Positions 37,581-51,841 are shown, counted from the first letter of the stretch. The stretch is DNA of 55,349 nucleotides from Agarophyton chilense (GCA_030374765.1 JARGXX010000110.1:1-55349); one strand, 5' to 3'. Notes: generated by a model from the letters alone, not told the origin. A program made the numbers and translations.

Positions 37581-39607
37581 GCGCAACACCCCCTGTATCC
37601 ATCAGTTTGAAAGCGAATAGGCCTGAAAAGTTGATTAGTGAACGAGATTTTCTTGTGGTTGACACTTGGTTGTACAAAGTCGAACAGCTCTTCAAACTTG
37701 TTTAACTTGAAAATGAACAGTTTTTGCTCACTAACGAGAGCTGAATATCGCTCGGGTCTATTTTCTGACAAAAACGGCGGCAAGGTGGTGGTATACTCTG
37801 TTACAACACAATACAGCTACGGTAACATGAAAGGCTCTTGTTGCAGCTTTAAGAAAAGAGTTTTTTTTCAGGATCACAAACTTCAGGCCCGGGACAATCT
37901 CAGGTCTTATTAGCAGGTATTTAATGAGCCGTATTATCTTTTGAACTTCAAAACATCGTCCCAATAATTTCAGACGTTAGTGAGAGTGAGAAATGAGATA
38001 AAGTTGTGAACGGTCAGAAGCCCAAGATCCAATTTGAATTGAAAAAGAGTATCTGCTTTGACTCTGAGGAAACGACGAAAATTGGCATTCAAGTTGAAGC
38101 AGCTTTTGCGGGAACCAGCATAGAACAACAGATTCATTCTGTTTCAACGTCATTAGATTTGATGGAAATTGAAATCGCTGAAGGAGAACAGAGGGCCAAG
38201 TCTAAGCAGCTTCATGATGATATTAAGAACAATTCCTGTTTCTTTTGCTATAAGAAGGTTTGTCGGATTTCGAGGCATCTCCGCAATTTCAATGTAACTT
38301 ACGGTAACCCAGAAAGCTTGGAAAACGTTGAGAACAATGTTAATGAGAAAGTAGACTCTAAAATACGGAAAACAAAAAAAAGTTCTTTGAATAATAGAAG
38401 AGCACGTCAAAGAATCTGACATTTTTCAAAAACGTGTCGTTACAGAATCAACGTGGTTCTGAGTGTGAAGAGGTTCCATGCGCCCCTTTACTGGTTTTGA
38501 AAGAAAAGTTTGAAGGAATAGCAGCTAGGATGCTTGAAGATGACTATTGCAGTACAAATCTTCTCTCAAGGAACGTCCAGGGTTCTACAAGCACAAACTG
38601 GACTTCCGTGACACTTAAATGTAAATCTCACCGTTAAAGAAGGATTCTATGAAGGTAATTACAGATGTGAGGCATGGAATGGTTCAAATAGGAGGTGACA
38701 TTTATAAACCCAACTGGATCGTTGCAGATTGCCGGTATGATACTTTGCTTGGAATACTGTGGCACCTAGAATACAGTCCGCAAGAAGAGTATCAGAAGAG
38801 GACAGTGACAGTGACCGGCCTTTGTCTGCCAGCTGAAACTATTTTCCGTGAAGACAAGATAGAGGTAATCTAACTGGGTGTCAAAGAGTTCAAACGGATG
38901 CTGCGCAAAACACACGCATCAACGGCACTTTTATCATGTTGCACAAATTCAGACAATGGAAGAATGAAAGTCAACAAAACAGAAGGCTAAAATACTGGAT
39001 GCAGACGATTAAGTTCTACGCGACCTTCTTCATGAATTTGAAGACGTATTCCGATAAGAATAACCGGATGGATTACCACCCAAGAGAGAAGCCCATCATG
39101 CAATTAAGGTAGAAGTTCGTAGTGGACCTTCTCATCGTTCATTGTATTAACTGTCGCCCGTTCAACTCTTGCAAGGCAAACAAATGGTGAGAAACTACTG
39201 AGAAGCGGAAAACTTCGACCGAGCTAAACCCCGTATAGATCTCCATTGGTTTTCGTGAAAAAATATGGGAAACCTATTCGTGCAGTTGTCGACTACTGTG
39301 GGTAGAACCGGATAACCAAACGAAACAATGTACCCTTACCTCGTTGTGATGACTTTGTTGGCAGACTAGGCCAAGCGGGGTTTTTTTCTAAGGTCAATTT
39401 GAAACTGGGTTTCATCAAATAAAAATGCGATCCCTTCAACACCAAATATGGCCACTTCGAATATTTGCTGATGCCGATGGGCCTTTGTAGTGATCCGACA
39501 ACGGTCCAAACTCAAATGTACAGTGTAGTGTCTGTTTTTATAGCCATCTTCTTGTCTTTATACGTTGATGATCTCCCTATCTATAGCAAACCTGTAGTAT
39601 CGTGACA
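37581..39607 (+). pseudogene. Copy B: Gyp-1 gag, protease and RT remnant
   Basis: Same decayed frames and stops as 2190-4215, including the zinc-finger-like segment near 38240 and YVDDLPIYSK near 39560. One extra C occurs near 37592. Confidence 0.75.
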
Positions 39608-41232
39608 ACCGAGCGGATCTGAAAGTGAATGCACAGAACGATACAGGTAGTGGAAAATGCTGTGGACAAGGCCTCCGCCCAAGAGTCATTTCGCACCGCA
39701 ATGGAAGTTCCACCTCATTCCGCGTTCGGTACCAAACGTCACTGACGCGTCACGGACCCATACGAATGTTATTGGTATCCTACTCTTTCAAGTCTGAGCC
39801 CGTGATATCTGTGCCCAAGTGCTGTTCCTTGTAGCAACCAACCTGGCCACCAGCTCCATACTTAGCATCTACTTTATAAACCGCTACATTCTGGGAACCC
39901 TACCCCCGATACAGACGGTCTTCTTGCGTCACTTACGACGTATTGTCCTTCCGGCACCCCATTAAAGCCTATCCGTACCGATTATTCAACATAAGGCACA
40001 ACATATTACCGCTCGGGACACTCCTTCTAGTAAGGTGGGAGTCGCACTCCAAACAGTAATTCCCTCGATGTCGGACGTCCTCGTTCTGGTCACCACCAAG
40101 GCTTTCGGTTTTTCTTTTATCCATTCCCATCATCGTACGAGCCGGCAAGAGCTCACACGGTTTTCCAACGGTGTCATGGAACTCCGATCGGATGCCCCCT
40201 TTCACGTTCAAGTCGCTAATCTATCTGACTGGGCAGTACATCTCTACAAGCGCTCCGTTATCGGTTCAGCACCTCCTTCCCCGGTCGCGCTCATTACAAC
40301 CGAACGGTGGCCCTCGCAGAGCAGTGCACCCATGCTGATAAAGAGGGCTCAAATCCCCCGAAATCTTATTCGGAGAATACTGTCAAGCCAAAGAACGGAG
40401 GAGAACCCGATACGGAAGACTGCATCGCTAAAGTCCAAGTATCCCCGGAATATAGAGCCGAACAGGACAAGGTTATCTAACTGCTCCGTCCATTTCAAAA
40501 CATGTAGAGTGGACACCTTGGTCCAGTAACGACGGCTAAAAATGGCATCGGCCTTGACTCGGACACTGCGCTCATTTATCAGATGCCATACCGCGCGGGA
40601 TACTCGCGCCGCGAGAACGAACGAATCAAATGCGCGAAGAAGCTCAGGACAGGCGTCATAGACCCGTTCGCGACAGAGTGGGCCAAAACCAGTGGTATTC
40701 GCTCAGAAAAAAGACGGAGGTTTACGCTTCTGCGTAGACTACCGCCGCCTAAACGACGTTACCGTTTGGGATATTTACCCACTGCAGCGCATGGATGAGT
40801 GCGTTGACTCACTTTATAATGCACAGATCTTCACTCCCTGGGTTCCAATAGCAGCTACTGAAAATTCAAGATCGACGAAGCCGACCATGATTAGACCACT
40901 TTTTTGTTTCACATGGGCTTATCCCGGTACATAATAATCCCCTTCTGCTGAAAGAATGCCCCAGCGACATTCAAACAAACGCTGGTCATTATGCCTTCAC
41001 TGATTGATTTGCTGTTTGCCCTGATGTATCTGGATGACATCATCATATACTCTCATACGGTTGAAGAGCCTTACCAGCATATGAAAACTGTTCTGGCTTT
41101 CTTAAAGCCTTCCGGGGTTACCCTTCGCATGGATATGTGTCAGTTTTTCCATAACACCGTCAACGACTTGGGTCATGTCATCCATCCTAGACCCCCGGAA
41201 GTATACAGTAAGGCATGCTACACAGTCCACTA
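39608..41232 (+). pseudogene. Copy B: Gyp-2 protease and RT (5' half)
   Basis: Identical in layout to 4216-5840, with VFAQKKDGGLRFCVDYRRLN near 40695 and YLDDIIIYSHTVEE near 41027. The 3' half lies beyond the window end. Confidence 0.85.
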
Positions 41233-41913
41233 ATTCCTAAACGCCCTCCGGATTGGCCTCATGAGAGGCCAGTTCTATTTTCCAAAAAATTAGTAAAAAT
41301 CGCTGGTTTCCACACTGCAGCGGCGTATTCTATTTTCTAAGTAAAACACTAATTTCCTAACCATGTTCGTCCTGCTTCAAAGATCATTCCTTAGACAGTT
41401 GTTTTCTGTAACAGCAGCTCAGTGGTTTCACGACCGCTCGGAGCTTGATAAACATTGGGTTCAAATCTCTCTGACTTCAGTGATGATATCTGCTGAATGG
41501 ATTGTTTTGTCAGAGATCATAATATATCTAGCAAGTTCAAAAACCAGGATTGAATAAGTAGAGAACTTAGAATATTTTTAAGTGGTCCTGCAGACTTTGA
41601 ATCATCCTTGATATGTTTGAGACGTCTTAAAACCATACAATTTCTTTCTTTTTTGATTGGTCTCCATCAAATTAATGCCGGTACCAGCCATAAATATGTT
41701 TTCTATTTCATCACCCTTCTTAGATTTTATTTTCATAGTTTGATTAGCATCCCATGTTTTATCTATTAATTCATCTGCAATTTTACAATGAAAAGTATGC
41801 GGTGTAAAATTCAATGTGTTTCCGTGTGCCCTTTTAATAATATTCCAAGCATCAACTACTCACATCGCCAGCAAATAATTAGTTACTCTAAAGGACCATT
41901 CTTTCACACCAAC

Positions 41914-42799
41914 TGTAGGACAACGCTTGGAGCGGAGACACCACGAAGATGTTCGGGATATTCCTCTCTTGAGCGACACGCCTCAGGCGGAGGAGACGCG
42001 TCCCAGCGGTGCACAGAAACAGAGCCACTCTGGAAAGGAACGAAGAAGTCGGGTGTAAGACCGAGGTTAATCCAGCGGGATATACATAGAGTGTTTAGGT
42101 GGACACGGCACAGTCCGGGATGTGACCAATCCTAGGCGGAGCGGTACCACGGCGATTGTCGGAAAAGAAGCGCGGAAACACGCATATGAGGTGGACGAGC
42201 AGGGTTAGTGAGGCGGTTACTCTAGAGAGCCAAAAAGAAGTACAAGAGGAAAACGGGGGCGAAACCCTATACAAGAGCGGGACTACGACGCGTTTCGGCG
42301 ATTAAATATGAACCCACGGTGGTGGTAGCACTCTGGTTGACAGAAGGATGGATGAACTAACGTGCCACGGGCGCTGACGCAGTATGCGGTGAAGACGCGC
42401 CGAAGGCGAAAAGTTCAGAGCCAAGACTCCCTCCTTGGTCTCCCAAGAGGTTGTTTACTGGGGAGCAGTGCTCAACCTCCTAAGTAGCGTGGCGCGCGGC
42501 CCCTGACAGTGGGCGCGCGCCCAAAAAATAGACACTACATAGCAATAGCGGAGCTAAATAAATACTAAAAACTACTAAATAATACTAACCATTAGGTAGA
42601 ATCCGTGCCACGTGTGGCACGCCTCGCACTCGAGCGTCGGCATCCGTGCAGTCCACGTGTTCCACCAGTGTGCACTTCCGGTTTTAACCGGCCGTCAGCA
42701 CGCAATAGCGGTATAGTTTGTCATAGCCCAAGCTAGTCATCAAGCGAGCGAACTCTCTAAGTCCTGCGAAGAAACCCCCTTGAAGGGCATTGTCCTTCA
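41914..42799. mobile_element. Copy B: solo LTR in PB-1
   Basis: Counterpart of 6522-7407, with the same TGTAGGACAA...TTGTCCTTCA ends and the same imperfect CCAAC/TCAAC target repeat. Confidence 0.75.
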
Positions 42800-43002
42800 T
42801 CAACCTTCTTTTCCATATTCAAATCATCTTGACGTGACCTATTATGCCTATAGATTCTTGAACAACAAGAATAGAACTCCTCAAAAACCTCTGTAATATC
42901 GATAGTAAGTGGAATTTTCTTTTTTACTTCATCATTTGCTCTTAATCTTTCACGAGAAATGGGAGTTTCTGGGTCGGTACTGCTACAGTTGCCGATGAAA
43001 TA

Positions 43003-43618
43003 TGTCGTATGGTGGCAGAAGGGCTGACCTTTGGGGTTGTCAATATACTACACTGACCTTGTAGGTGATGGATGCGAGCGATCATCGGCCATGCAGCTCC
43101 GGGCGAGCTACCATCTAGGTGTTGTCAGCCACGTGTAGTGTTGACATGTACCTTCTGGTTGAGTAATTGATAGTAATTGTAATTGTAATTATTTTTATTT
43201 TAGTACAGTAGTGGAGTGGCCACCTGGCACTGTAGCCAGTGCTGGCCAGGTCTCTGACACTAGGTCAGAGACCGTGGACCGTGCCTTGCTGGCACCTCCC
43301 GGGTGATCTGGAAAGTGCAGTCCACTGCATATAGGGAACTGCACCTCCCCCATCCTAATCTGATAAAGACAGGCACCACTTGGGTCACGACTATACCTTT
43401 TGGTTGATTGTTTCTCAACTACCACACAGGCTTTCCCGCGCGTCGACGCCTACCATCTTTCACCTACAAGGTATAGGCTAGTTACCCCGCCGTTTGCCCC
43501 TGCGGGTTTTCACGGTGCCCTGTTACCATCGAGGTTTATTACGTCTATATTCTAAGGTTGAGCGTCACCACGCTCCCGAGTCAAGACAGTAGCATACCCC
43601 AGAGGTGATTGTACGACA
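43003..43618 (+). repeat. Copy B: Gyp-3 5' LTR
   Basis: Same as 7611-8226, including the perfect hairpin at 43249-43273. Confidence 0.93.
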
Positions 43619-43765
43619 TTTTGGTCTCCCGACCTAGAAAGTATTTTTAGGTTTCGTCGTACCTTCACGGTTCACACGAGATTGCGAGAAGGATTGGACG
43701 CTCGTACACCTATTTGGTTTCAGGAAATCCCGCAAAGCCATACAGGATACCATAATTGGTCACAA

Positions 43766-45976
43766 ATGGAACGACCTGAAAGGAATACCCGTTGTGCGAG
43801 CGCCCCGCCAAGCCATAAAGGTCTTAAAGGAGCCCCATCGTCTCACCCGATTCTGGAAACCCCCGAGGAGATGCTCCGGCACCCTCGGGACAAAACCGTA
43901 AAGGTATATGGTCCGCCGCCTATGGCAAGGGAACCTCAACGGGAATTACCAATTGAGGTTGCAGCGGAGGAGCTATGGCCTCAGCTCGAAGAGCGAGCGA
44001 AAGCGCTCGTCACCCTCGCTGTCGAGGATGCATTAACCATAAAGGAGAAATCGGATACCCGGATGGTTCCGCCTTCAATGGACGTCGATGCATTTACCGG
44101 TATTGTGGTTGACCGAGCAGCTCAAGAGCTATCGGACAGGATACCTGAAATGGTGAAACAGTATATCTTCACAGATGCTAGGGAGCATGTTTACCGCGCT
44201 GTGCAGGACCTTTGGGTTACCGAAGGATTCGCAGAATCCCGACCTACACAGGTGAACATCACAAAGCGCATACCACAAGGGTTCCAAATGGGTCATTCCG
44301 CCCATTCCAAACACTTACCTACTGATAGTGAGTACCTAAAAGGTCCGAAGCAGAGTCAAGAGGTCCCGGGGAATGTAGATCCTCAAGACATTTACCTGCC
44401 ACCAATTACAGGTCTCGTTCAAAAGGATACCCATGGAGGTGGTCCCAAGGACGATTCGTCTGACTCGTTGGATGAGTGACGAAGAAACCGAAAAGGGAAG
44501 AAGCGGAGGACGAAGAGGGGAAAGAATCGAGAGGATGATTCAGACCCCGACTCGTCAGGCTCCAGTTCCGATACGAGTTCATCGTCGGATGATGACCTTA
44601 AAGGTAAGAAAAAGAAGACACCGAACAGGTCGACGGAGAAGTCGTCGAAGAAAACCCGAAATGGTAAGAAGCAATACAATGAGTCGCCCGACTCTGAGTC
44701 GGACACCGAAATAGACCTGGAGGTGCACCAACCGTTGAACGATATGTTCGCCAAAGCGGTTGACTACAGGACTTATCGGTTGATCAACAAGTCTTCTGAA
44801 TACACCCAAGGGGTGGCTCAGAAGATTACTAAGCACCACAAGAAGCTCAGCTTTCAAATGTTTGACAGAATCTTCACAGGTACGGATCCTATTGCGATAA
44901 TTGAGTTTCTACAGAAGTTCAAGCTTGCATGTGACCAAAATGGTTTTTCCGAGGGCGCTGCTATTTGTCTATTTCAGTTTTACCTGAAAGGACGAGCATA
45001 CTAATTGCTGCAGGATAGGCTCTTCGGCAATACCTCAGCGATGGATGAGGATGCCACAGAGATGTTGGAGTCATACCCAGAAGTGGTCAGTTTCCTTTTA
45101 AAAACATACGCCACCGATGAGGTTATCCAAGAGGCTTTTTCGGAAGTCTTCGGCTACCATCAAAGTTTTGGGAAAACCGAATCGGAGTTTTCGCTCGCGC
45201 TTTCGATTCTGGAAACCCGCTGTGGTAATGTGTTCACTAGCTCTCGGTTAAAACCGCCATTTGCCGACAATGTCGACAAAGCGATCCGTTCCTAGGTACG
45301 CAACTACCTGGCCACTAACCGAAAGGTAGACTACAATCGGATGGCTCGATACTACCAGGGCCTTGGAGATACCCTTCGGCTGGGAAAGAGACCAGCCGTG
45401 CCTCCAACCTCGAAGGATAAACCGAAAAGGTCGGTCTTGAAAATTGAAGATACCACAACCTCAGAGGGTAGCTCGCACCTCGAAGTACCTACAGGGACCG
45501 CTGTCCACTTGGTAGCGACCCAGGGGCGGTTCTCGAAACCTTCGACGGTAGATAATTGGTCGTCAACGCGTACACGACACTCGGTACAATCGCCGCCAAG
45601 TGCGATGAGCTCGAAAAGGATGCCGGAAGCGAGCTCCCATAACTCGCCACCCACATCCTACGCCACTGCTCCTACCAACCAGGTTTCAAAGCCCCCCTCA
45701 ATGGTAACGCGAGACCCCCAAACTGGAGGCCTCGTTTTCTGGTTCTGTCTCGCGACAGACCATTTGGCAAACAATTGGGCTAACTTACCTCCGGGGATGA
45801 AAGACCAGTTGATTCAGACTCGCATGCAGAATCACCAACGCCTCTATTGGTCTTCAACGCAAGCACCGGATAGGTTCCAACCCCGTACACCGGTACAGGT
45901 CAATACCATCGAGGAAACACCAATTCTGGACTCAACCCCTCCCGTACAGGAGGAGAACACCGAACGGTTGGCGTAA
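43766..45976 (+). pseudogene. gag: Copy B: Gyp-3 gag
   Basis: Carries the same three in-frame stops as copy A (44477, 45002, 45293) and the same TAATG junction at 45974-45978. Two amino-acid changes relative to copy A (Val to Met, Ile to Val). Confidence 0.75.
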
Positions 45977-46905
45977 TGGCCGAACCCAACCTGCAAGTGG
46001 AAGGCCAATCGATACCCAGAACCTTGAAGGTGGAAGAGAACGCTTCACAACCAGTTCCTGTTTCTCATATGAAGTACAACAACTATAAAGTACGTGCCTC
46101 AATGTGTTTCTCCGATCGCCTTGCGGTTCCATTCACCTGCGTGTTGGAAACGGGGGCCGGCCCAAACGTCCTGAACTCCCTCGTTATAGCTGCGCCGGTA
46201 CTTTGGAACTTGAGCCGACCTCCCGACAACAACCCGCTTGTGGATGCAAATGAGCGCCCATTAAACCTTCGAGGTATGCTCACCACTGTGGTGCAACTCG
46301 GAATCCTCAAGGTAAGACTGCTATTCTTTGTTGTCGACCGTTTACCGACAGACTGCCTACTAGGTACGAACTTCATTGACAGACATGTCAAAGCAATCCT
46401 TCCTGGTTCCCATACAGTCGCCCTACGTCAGGGGGGACGAACTGCCATTTTAGGTAATACGGAAACCAAAAGGGGATGGTTCGTCAAACCGAAGAAGACG
46501 ATATCCACCGAAACGGTCTCCAACAAAGTGCGCATTACCAAACAGGTTGTTATCCAGCCAATGCACCAAATATTGGTACCGGTGTCGTGTGCGACCCCTG
46601 GGCTGGTCATGTTACAAAACCATCCGAGGTTAGCACATCGACACCTCACCATGGTGGCCAACGGGATTGTCGACAACATCCCAAATCAACTCTTTCAGGT
46701 GTGTCTCAGCAACTTCAGCAGTCATGACGTGAAGTTTCCGAAAAATACCAATGTTGGCATCGCACTACCGGCACCGCAAGGGGTCTTCACGGTAGCTCAC
46801 ACTGATCTCGGCGAGGTCGCCCTTGATAAGGAAGGGGGTGCACAAATGCGTCCACAACCACAAAGCTTTGATAAATACCAACTTGGAAGCGAAAGTAACC
46901 GATAA
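45976..46905 (+). CDS. pol (PR): Copy B: Gyp-3 protease ORF
   Basis: Identical product to 10584-11513, including the E-T-G active site. Confidence 0.7.
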   Translation: MAEPNLQVEGQSIPRTLKVEENASQPVPVSHMKYNNYKVRASMCFSDRLAVPFTCVLETGAGPNVLNSLVIAAPVLWNLSRPPDNNPLVDANERPLNLRGMLTTVVQLGILKVRLLFFVVDRLPTDCLLGTNFIDRHVKAILPGSHTVALRQGGRTAILGNTETKRGWFVKPKKTISTETVSNKVRITKQVVIQPMHQILVPVSCATPGLVMLQNHPRLAHRHLTMVANGIVDNIPNQLFQVCLSNFSSHDVKFPKNTNVGIALPAPQGVFTVAHTDLGEVALDKEGGAQMRPQPQSFDKYQLGSESNR

Positions 46906-47852
46906 GGCATCGGTAGACAAAGAAGAGAAACCGGGCCCTGAGAGGCAATGGAAAGATACAGTTCAGATCGGTGAAGAAAACGGCCAACTGCGGGGCCGTA
47001 TTACCGACCTTCTGGAGAAGTTCGACACCATGTGGGCAGGCCATCTGGGCCAAATTAAGGCCACACAGCATGGCATCGAGCTCCTCCCTGACTCGAAGCC
47101 TATTTACCGACACCCATACCGTGCAGGTTCGAAGGCGAGAGAAGTAGAACTCAAAGAAGTGGAGCGAATGCTCCAAGAAGGTGTAATTCAACCAGCCAAC
47201 TCAGATTGGGCTAGTCCCGTGGTTCTGGTTCAGAAGAAAGGGGATAACCGTATGAGGTTCTGTGTGCACTACAGGAGGCTCAATAGCGTGACCGTCAGGG
47301 ACTCGTACCCGATACCCAGAATGGATGGGTGCATCGACTCCTTGGGAGATGCGCAGATATTTACCACGTTGGATGCCAATTGTGGTTATTGGGAGGTACC
47401 TGTAGGTGAGGAAGACCAAGACAAAACGACCTTCACGTGCCGTGTAAGTTTTTTTCGCTTCACGCGGATGCCATTCGGGTTGCGCAATGCTCCAGCCACC
47501 TTTCAAAGGGCGCTGTACATCATCGTTTCGAAGGTTAAATGGACAACCGCCTTTGTATACATTGATGATGTAATCATCTACTCCAGATCGGTAGAAGAGC
47601 ATTTTGCACACGTACGCACCGTACTAACCCTCCTAGCTGAGGCAGGGGTGACACTGAAGCTACGCAAATGCGTCTTCTTTACCATAACGGTTGAATACCT
47701 GGGCCACATCATAAGCCCTGGTACCCCAGAGGTTGCGCCGAGCAACATTAGAGCCGTACAGGAGGTCAAGTTACCACGATCCCAGACAGACGTACGGTCC
47801 GTTATAGGTTTATGTAACGTCTATCGTCGCTTCGTGAAGGGATTCGCAAATA
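46823..47852 (+). pseudogene. pol (RT): Copy B: Gyp-3 reverse transcriptase
   Basis: Identical to 11431-12460; FVYIDDVIIYSRS near 47550. Confidence 0.9.
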
Positions 47853-48278
47853 GCGGCCTCCCTCAACAAGAAGCTCCAGAAAGGTGAACCTGAACGGTTT
47901 GAGAATCTATCGAACGACGAAATTGATACCTTTGAGGAATTGAAAGGAGCGCTTTTGTCGCCGCTAATCTTAGCGTTACCGAAAACAGGTCTACCGTACA
48001 CGCTGGATACAGATGCATATCATGCCCAAATTGGTTGTTCTCTCATGCAGGAGCAGCACAACGGAGACAAATTATCTATAGGGTATTGGAGCCGCGCTAT
48101 GAATGAGGTGGAGCAGAACTACACCATAACCGAGAAGAAATGTCTAGCAGTAGTGTGGAGCATGTTGATGCACCCTCCAAACCTTTATGGTGAGCGCTTT
48201 ACGTTGCCCACGGACCACGACGCTTTAAGGTGGATCCTCGGACTCGCACATGCGTCTGATAGAATTGCCCGTTAGAGG
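47853..48278 (+). pseudogene. pol (RH): Copy B: Gyp-3 RNase H
   Basis: Identical to 12461-12886, with the same TAG in place of a Trp codon at 48273. Confidence 0.88.
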
Positions 48279-49904
48279 TTGAGACTGTCGCACTTTGGAT
48301 ACGACATACGGTACCGTCCAGGTATCACGCACAACATAGCTGATGCTATGTCACGCTTAAACACCTCAGGGCTAGAGACAGAACCTGTGGACGATGACAT
48401 CCCTTGCTTTTTGGTGTCATCAAACCAAAATGGTACCGGTGAAAACCTAGAAGAATGTTGGGACTTACCCGAAGAAGGTGCCTTGCGGAACACCGACATG
48501 GCAACGCAGATACTGACCCAAGAGGAAACGATCTTCATGCCCGTATCCCGAGAGGATTTTCTACAAGAACAGGCCCAGGATGCGTACCGCAGAACCCTGG
48601 CTGACCAAATTGGTTTCAAAGAATCACCATTCGATGTGGACCACAATGGGTACATCGTGAGAAAGTCAACCTTGGATGGTAGCCTTCAAAAGATGGTTCC
48701 GAAGGCGCTGCGCCCGAGAGTCTTGTACGTCGCGCACTACCCGCGACTCTCGGGACATCCAGGTGCCACCAGAATGTATTACACCTTGAGGCAACAGTTC
48801 TCTTGGCCTCATATGGCTCATGATGTCTATACCTTTGTAGGTCAATGCGAATCCTGTGTTCGTACCCGCGGTGGTATTCGAAAGCATCGAAAGTATCTCA
48901 AGCTGTTTCCAGCAGCGGTTCCGCTTGAGTTTGTTGCGATAGACCTTCTACGACCACTTCGCAAGACCAAGAATGTGTATCAGCACATTCTACTGATCAC
49001 CGACAGGTTCTCGAAGCTCACGAGAGCGATGCCTTTAAAGGATGCGAAGTCAATAACGCTGGCGATCGCGTTCCTCAACAATTGAGTCTACCCGTATGGT
49101 GCACCACTGTACCTACTTACCGATAATGTTTCAAACTTGGCATCGAAGCTCTTCGAAGCAGTCTGTAACCTTTTGGGTATCAAGCACTATTTCACTACTA
49201 CCTACCACCCGCAGACGAACGGACAGGTCGAGCGCGTTAACCACACCTTGGTATCAAGGCTACGGCACTATACGGAAGAGCACCAAACTGGGTGGGATGA
49301 GCTGGTGCAACCGTTCACCTACTCCTATAACCTTCAGGTACACCGGTCAACGCAGACCACTCCCTTTGATTTGGTTCTTTTGCGACACCCCCCAGGTATT
49401 GTAGGGCAGGGAGCTCATACCACCAGCACTGCAGCTGGCGCACTGACCCCTGCCCAGGTCAAGAAAAATACCATTGTGAGGTTAGGGAGGGATCTCAAAC
49501 ATGTAGAGCGCCGCCTCACTGCAGGCCAGACGCAGTACAAGACCGACTTGGACCGTAGGGTAACCAAAGTGGTCTCTATATCTTCGGGACAATATGTCTA
49601 CATAGACCACCCACCTTCAGGTAAAAGAGAACGACCGGGTGATGAAGCAAACGATGAAGCTATGGATAGAGATATCAATTCGAAGCTTCTACCCAAATCA
49701 GTGAAACCTTAAAAAGTATTGAACGCATCAGACCACACCATTACGATTGAACAAGATGGAATACCGAATACAATATCAATTGACCGTATTACGGTAGCAC
49801 CTGAAACGGTTCAACATCGCATTGAGGCATGGAGGCTCCTCAGCCCGAGAGCCCAGAGCGGTAGCTCTGCGCACTCGACCCTCAGAGGACCCCACCCCAA
49901 TTGA
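48279..49904 (+). pseudogene. pol (IN): Copy B: Gyp-3 integrase
   Basis: Identical to 12887-14512, with the same in-frame TGA (49083) and TAA (49710). Confidence 0.9.
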
Positions 49905-50271
49905 GGTGAATGATGAACCACAACGGGATGATCCGGATTACAACCCTCTAACAGGGACGGCAATTGAACCTCAAACGGTAACAGCGGGAGCTCTCGACCC
50001 GGCTCCCACAAACGAAGCTCCCAACTCGGAACACATGAACCCTCGAGGTAGCGCTCCCCCGAAAGATCAGGACCAAACCTCAGAAGAATTTCTTGTTGAC
50101 CGTCTGGTGGGCCACACGCGAACCTACAATGTTCTGAAGTACACCGTCAGGTGGTACGGCTGGGGCCCAGAAGGGGACACCCTCGAACCCCCACCCGCGA
50201 TATCCCCACACTTCCGTATCAGGTATTGGCGCCGTCGCACGAAGAAGATGCCTGCAGAGGGCGAACTTTAG
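49822..50271 (+). pseudogene. Copy B: Gyp-3 chromodomain-like tail
   Basis: Identical to 14430-14879. Confidence 0.75.
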
Positions 50272-50425
50272 ACCTTTGTGGCACTCAGGCCTAAGGAAGG
50301 GGGAGAAATGACGCCGTTCTCCGCAGAAGGTGGACGCATATGCGTGTCAGATGACCTACAAGGGAGGACACGAAAGAACAACCGAATGTAACATTAGAGG
50401 AGACAAGAAGAGACAACAATTTACT

Positions 50426-51766
50426 TTAAGAAGGAAACAATAAGGAAGTTAAGTGGCAGGCGGCCGCTACAAGAACCTCAAAGGTGAAGCGACAGAAAGT
50501 CTGGCCCCCAAATCCGGGAGTAGAAGGACCTGTCGGTTTAGGAGCAGTGGGATCAGGAGGACCAGTGTTATTGACTACCCACGGAGGAAAACTTGCAGAA
50601 ATGGTAGGAGCCATCGACCTAGGAGGTAGCCAAGGAGCAGTAGCCCCGCCACTGGGGAGAAGAGTCGAAACCAAAAGAGGATGAACGAAAGGAACTGCCG
50701 GAGTGGGTTGCAAAACCGCGGGGTTCAAGTTAGCACCTAGAAGGGGATCCGTCAAAATATCAGATGGCGCAGCAGCAGAGACGCTTGCAAGATTAGCAAC
50801 CTGACGGGTGGCCAGTTGGTACATGTCCAACTGTAACCGATTCCGGAACTCACCAAGTTGGTTCAGCGCCTTCCCGTATCGCGCATGGCACGGCAGCAAA
50901 CCATCAAGGAGCGTTAATGCAGCAACCACAGAGTTAGGCTCAGCCCTCTGAAAGTTAATGACGCAAGACTGGCGAATTCGAGCCAGAAAACCGACCAGGG
51001 CCGGAGCATCCATCATAGGTTGAGGCGGAGGACCAGCAATACCCGTCAACAGAGGTTGAACCGGACCAGCAACCCGTGAGGGGCTCGGTTGAGGAGGAGA
51101 CACATCCGCAGGGATAGGTGACTTACGATCTTGAGGTAACGGCTCGGACGGTGAAGGACCAGAATAACGACCAACCGGTGTCCCCACAGTACCGTGATAT
51201 GGTTCGGAGCTCGCGGGAGCTCCATAAACAGGAGGCTTTCCGGGATAATATTGGGCGTGGCGAGGCACAATCTCCCAAGTTGGGGGATCGAAAGCCTCCC
51301 AACCTTGATGGGAATCCCAATTGTAATTCTTGCTCTGCTCGAGATACGAGTCCAAATCCTTCACGTTATAATCGGTCCCCTCAGCGATTCTCTCGTAACC
51401 AAATCGGAAAATATCCTGGACAACCCTCGGAGGTATGAAGAAGATGCGACCTACAGGTTGAACACCATCTCGGTATATGTCAGAGTCGAGATTGCAACAA
51501 TCCAAATCGATACCGTAACGGGCGGCCTCCAGAGCCAGGATGGCAACCAACACGGTCCACTCCGAGAGGGCAACCGACCAAATGAGGTAATACCTCTCTA
51601 GGTTCTGGGAAGTCCGACTCCCTAAGTACGCCAAAACCAGCGGAGTGGGCACGCTCAGCGATAACGAAACCTCATGGCACTCCCACCACTCTTGTCGAAG
51701 CACGTACCAATCGCGTCTGTCCTTCGTAGGTTGTGAGAAGTACTCGACATTATGAAACATATGCAT
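50426..51766 (-). CDS. Copy B: antisense ORF C (446 aa)
   Basis: Identical product to 15034-16374. Confidence 0.6.
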   Translation of the reverse strand: MHMFHNVEYFSQPTKDRRDWYVLRQEWWECHEVSLSLSVPTPLVLAYLGSRTSQNLERYYLIWSVALSEWTVLVAILALEAARYGIDLDCCNLDSDIYRDGVQPVGRIFFIPPRVVQDIFRFGYERIAEGTDYNVKDLDSYLEQSKNYNWDSHQGWEAFDPPTWEIVPRHAQYYPGKPPVYGAPASSEPYHGTVGTPVGRYSGPSPSEPLPQDRKSPIPADVSPPQPSPSRVAGPVQPLLTGIAGPPPQPMMDAPALVGFLARIRQSCVINFQRAEPNSVVAALTLLDGLLPCHARYGKALNQLGEFRNRLQLDMYQLATRQVANLASVSAAAPSDILTDPLLGANLNPAVLQPTPAVPFVHPLLVSTLLPSGGATAPWLPPRSMAPTISASFPPWVVNNTGPPDPTAPKPTGPSTPGFGGQTFCRFTFEVLVAAACHLTSLLFPS

Positions 51767-51841
51767 AACGCGAGTGTAAGAGTTGCGAGTGTGAACGCGA
51801 CTCTCCGTCGCTGCATCCTCGCCCCACCTACGACGGTCAGC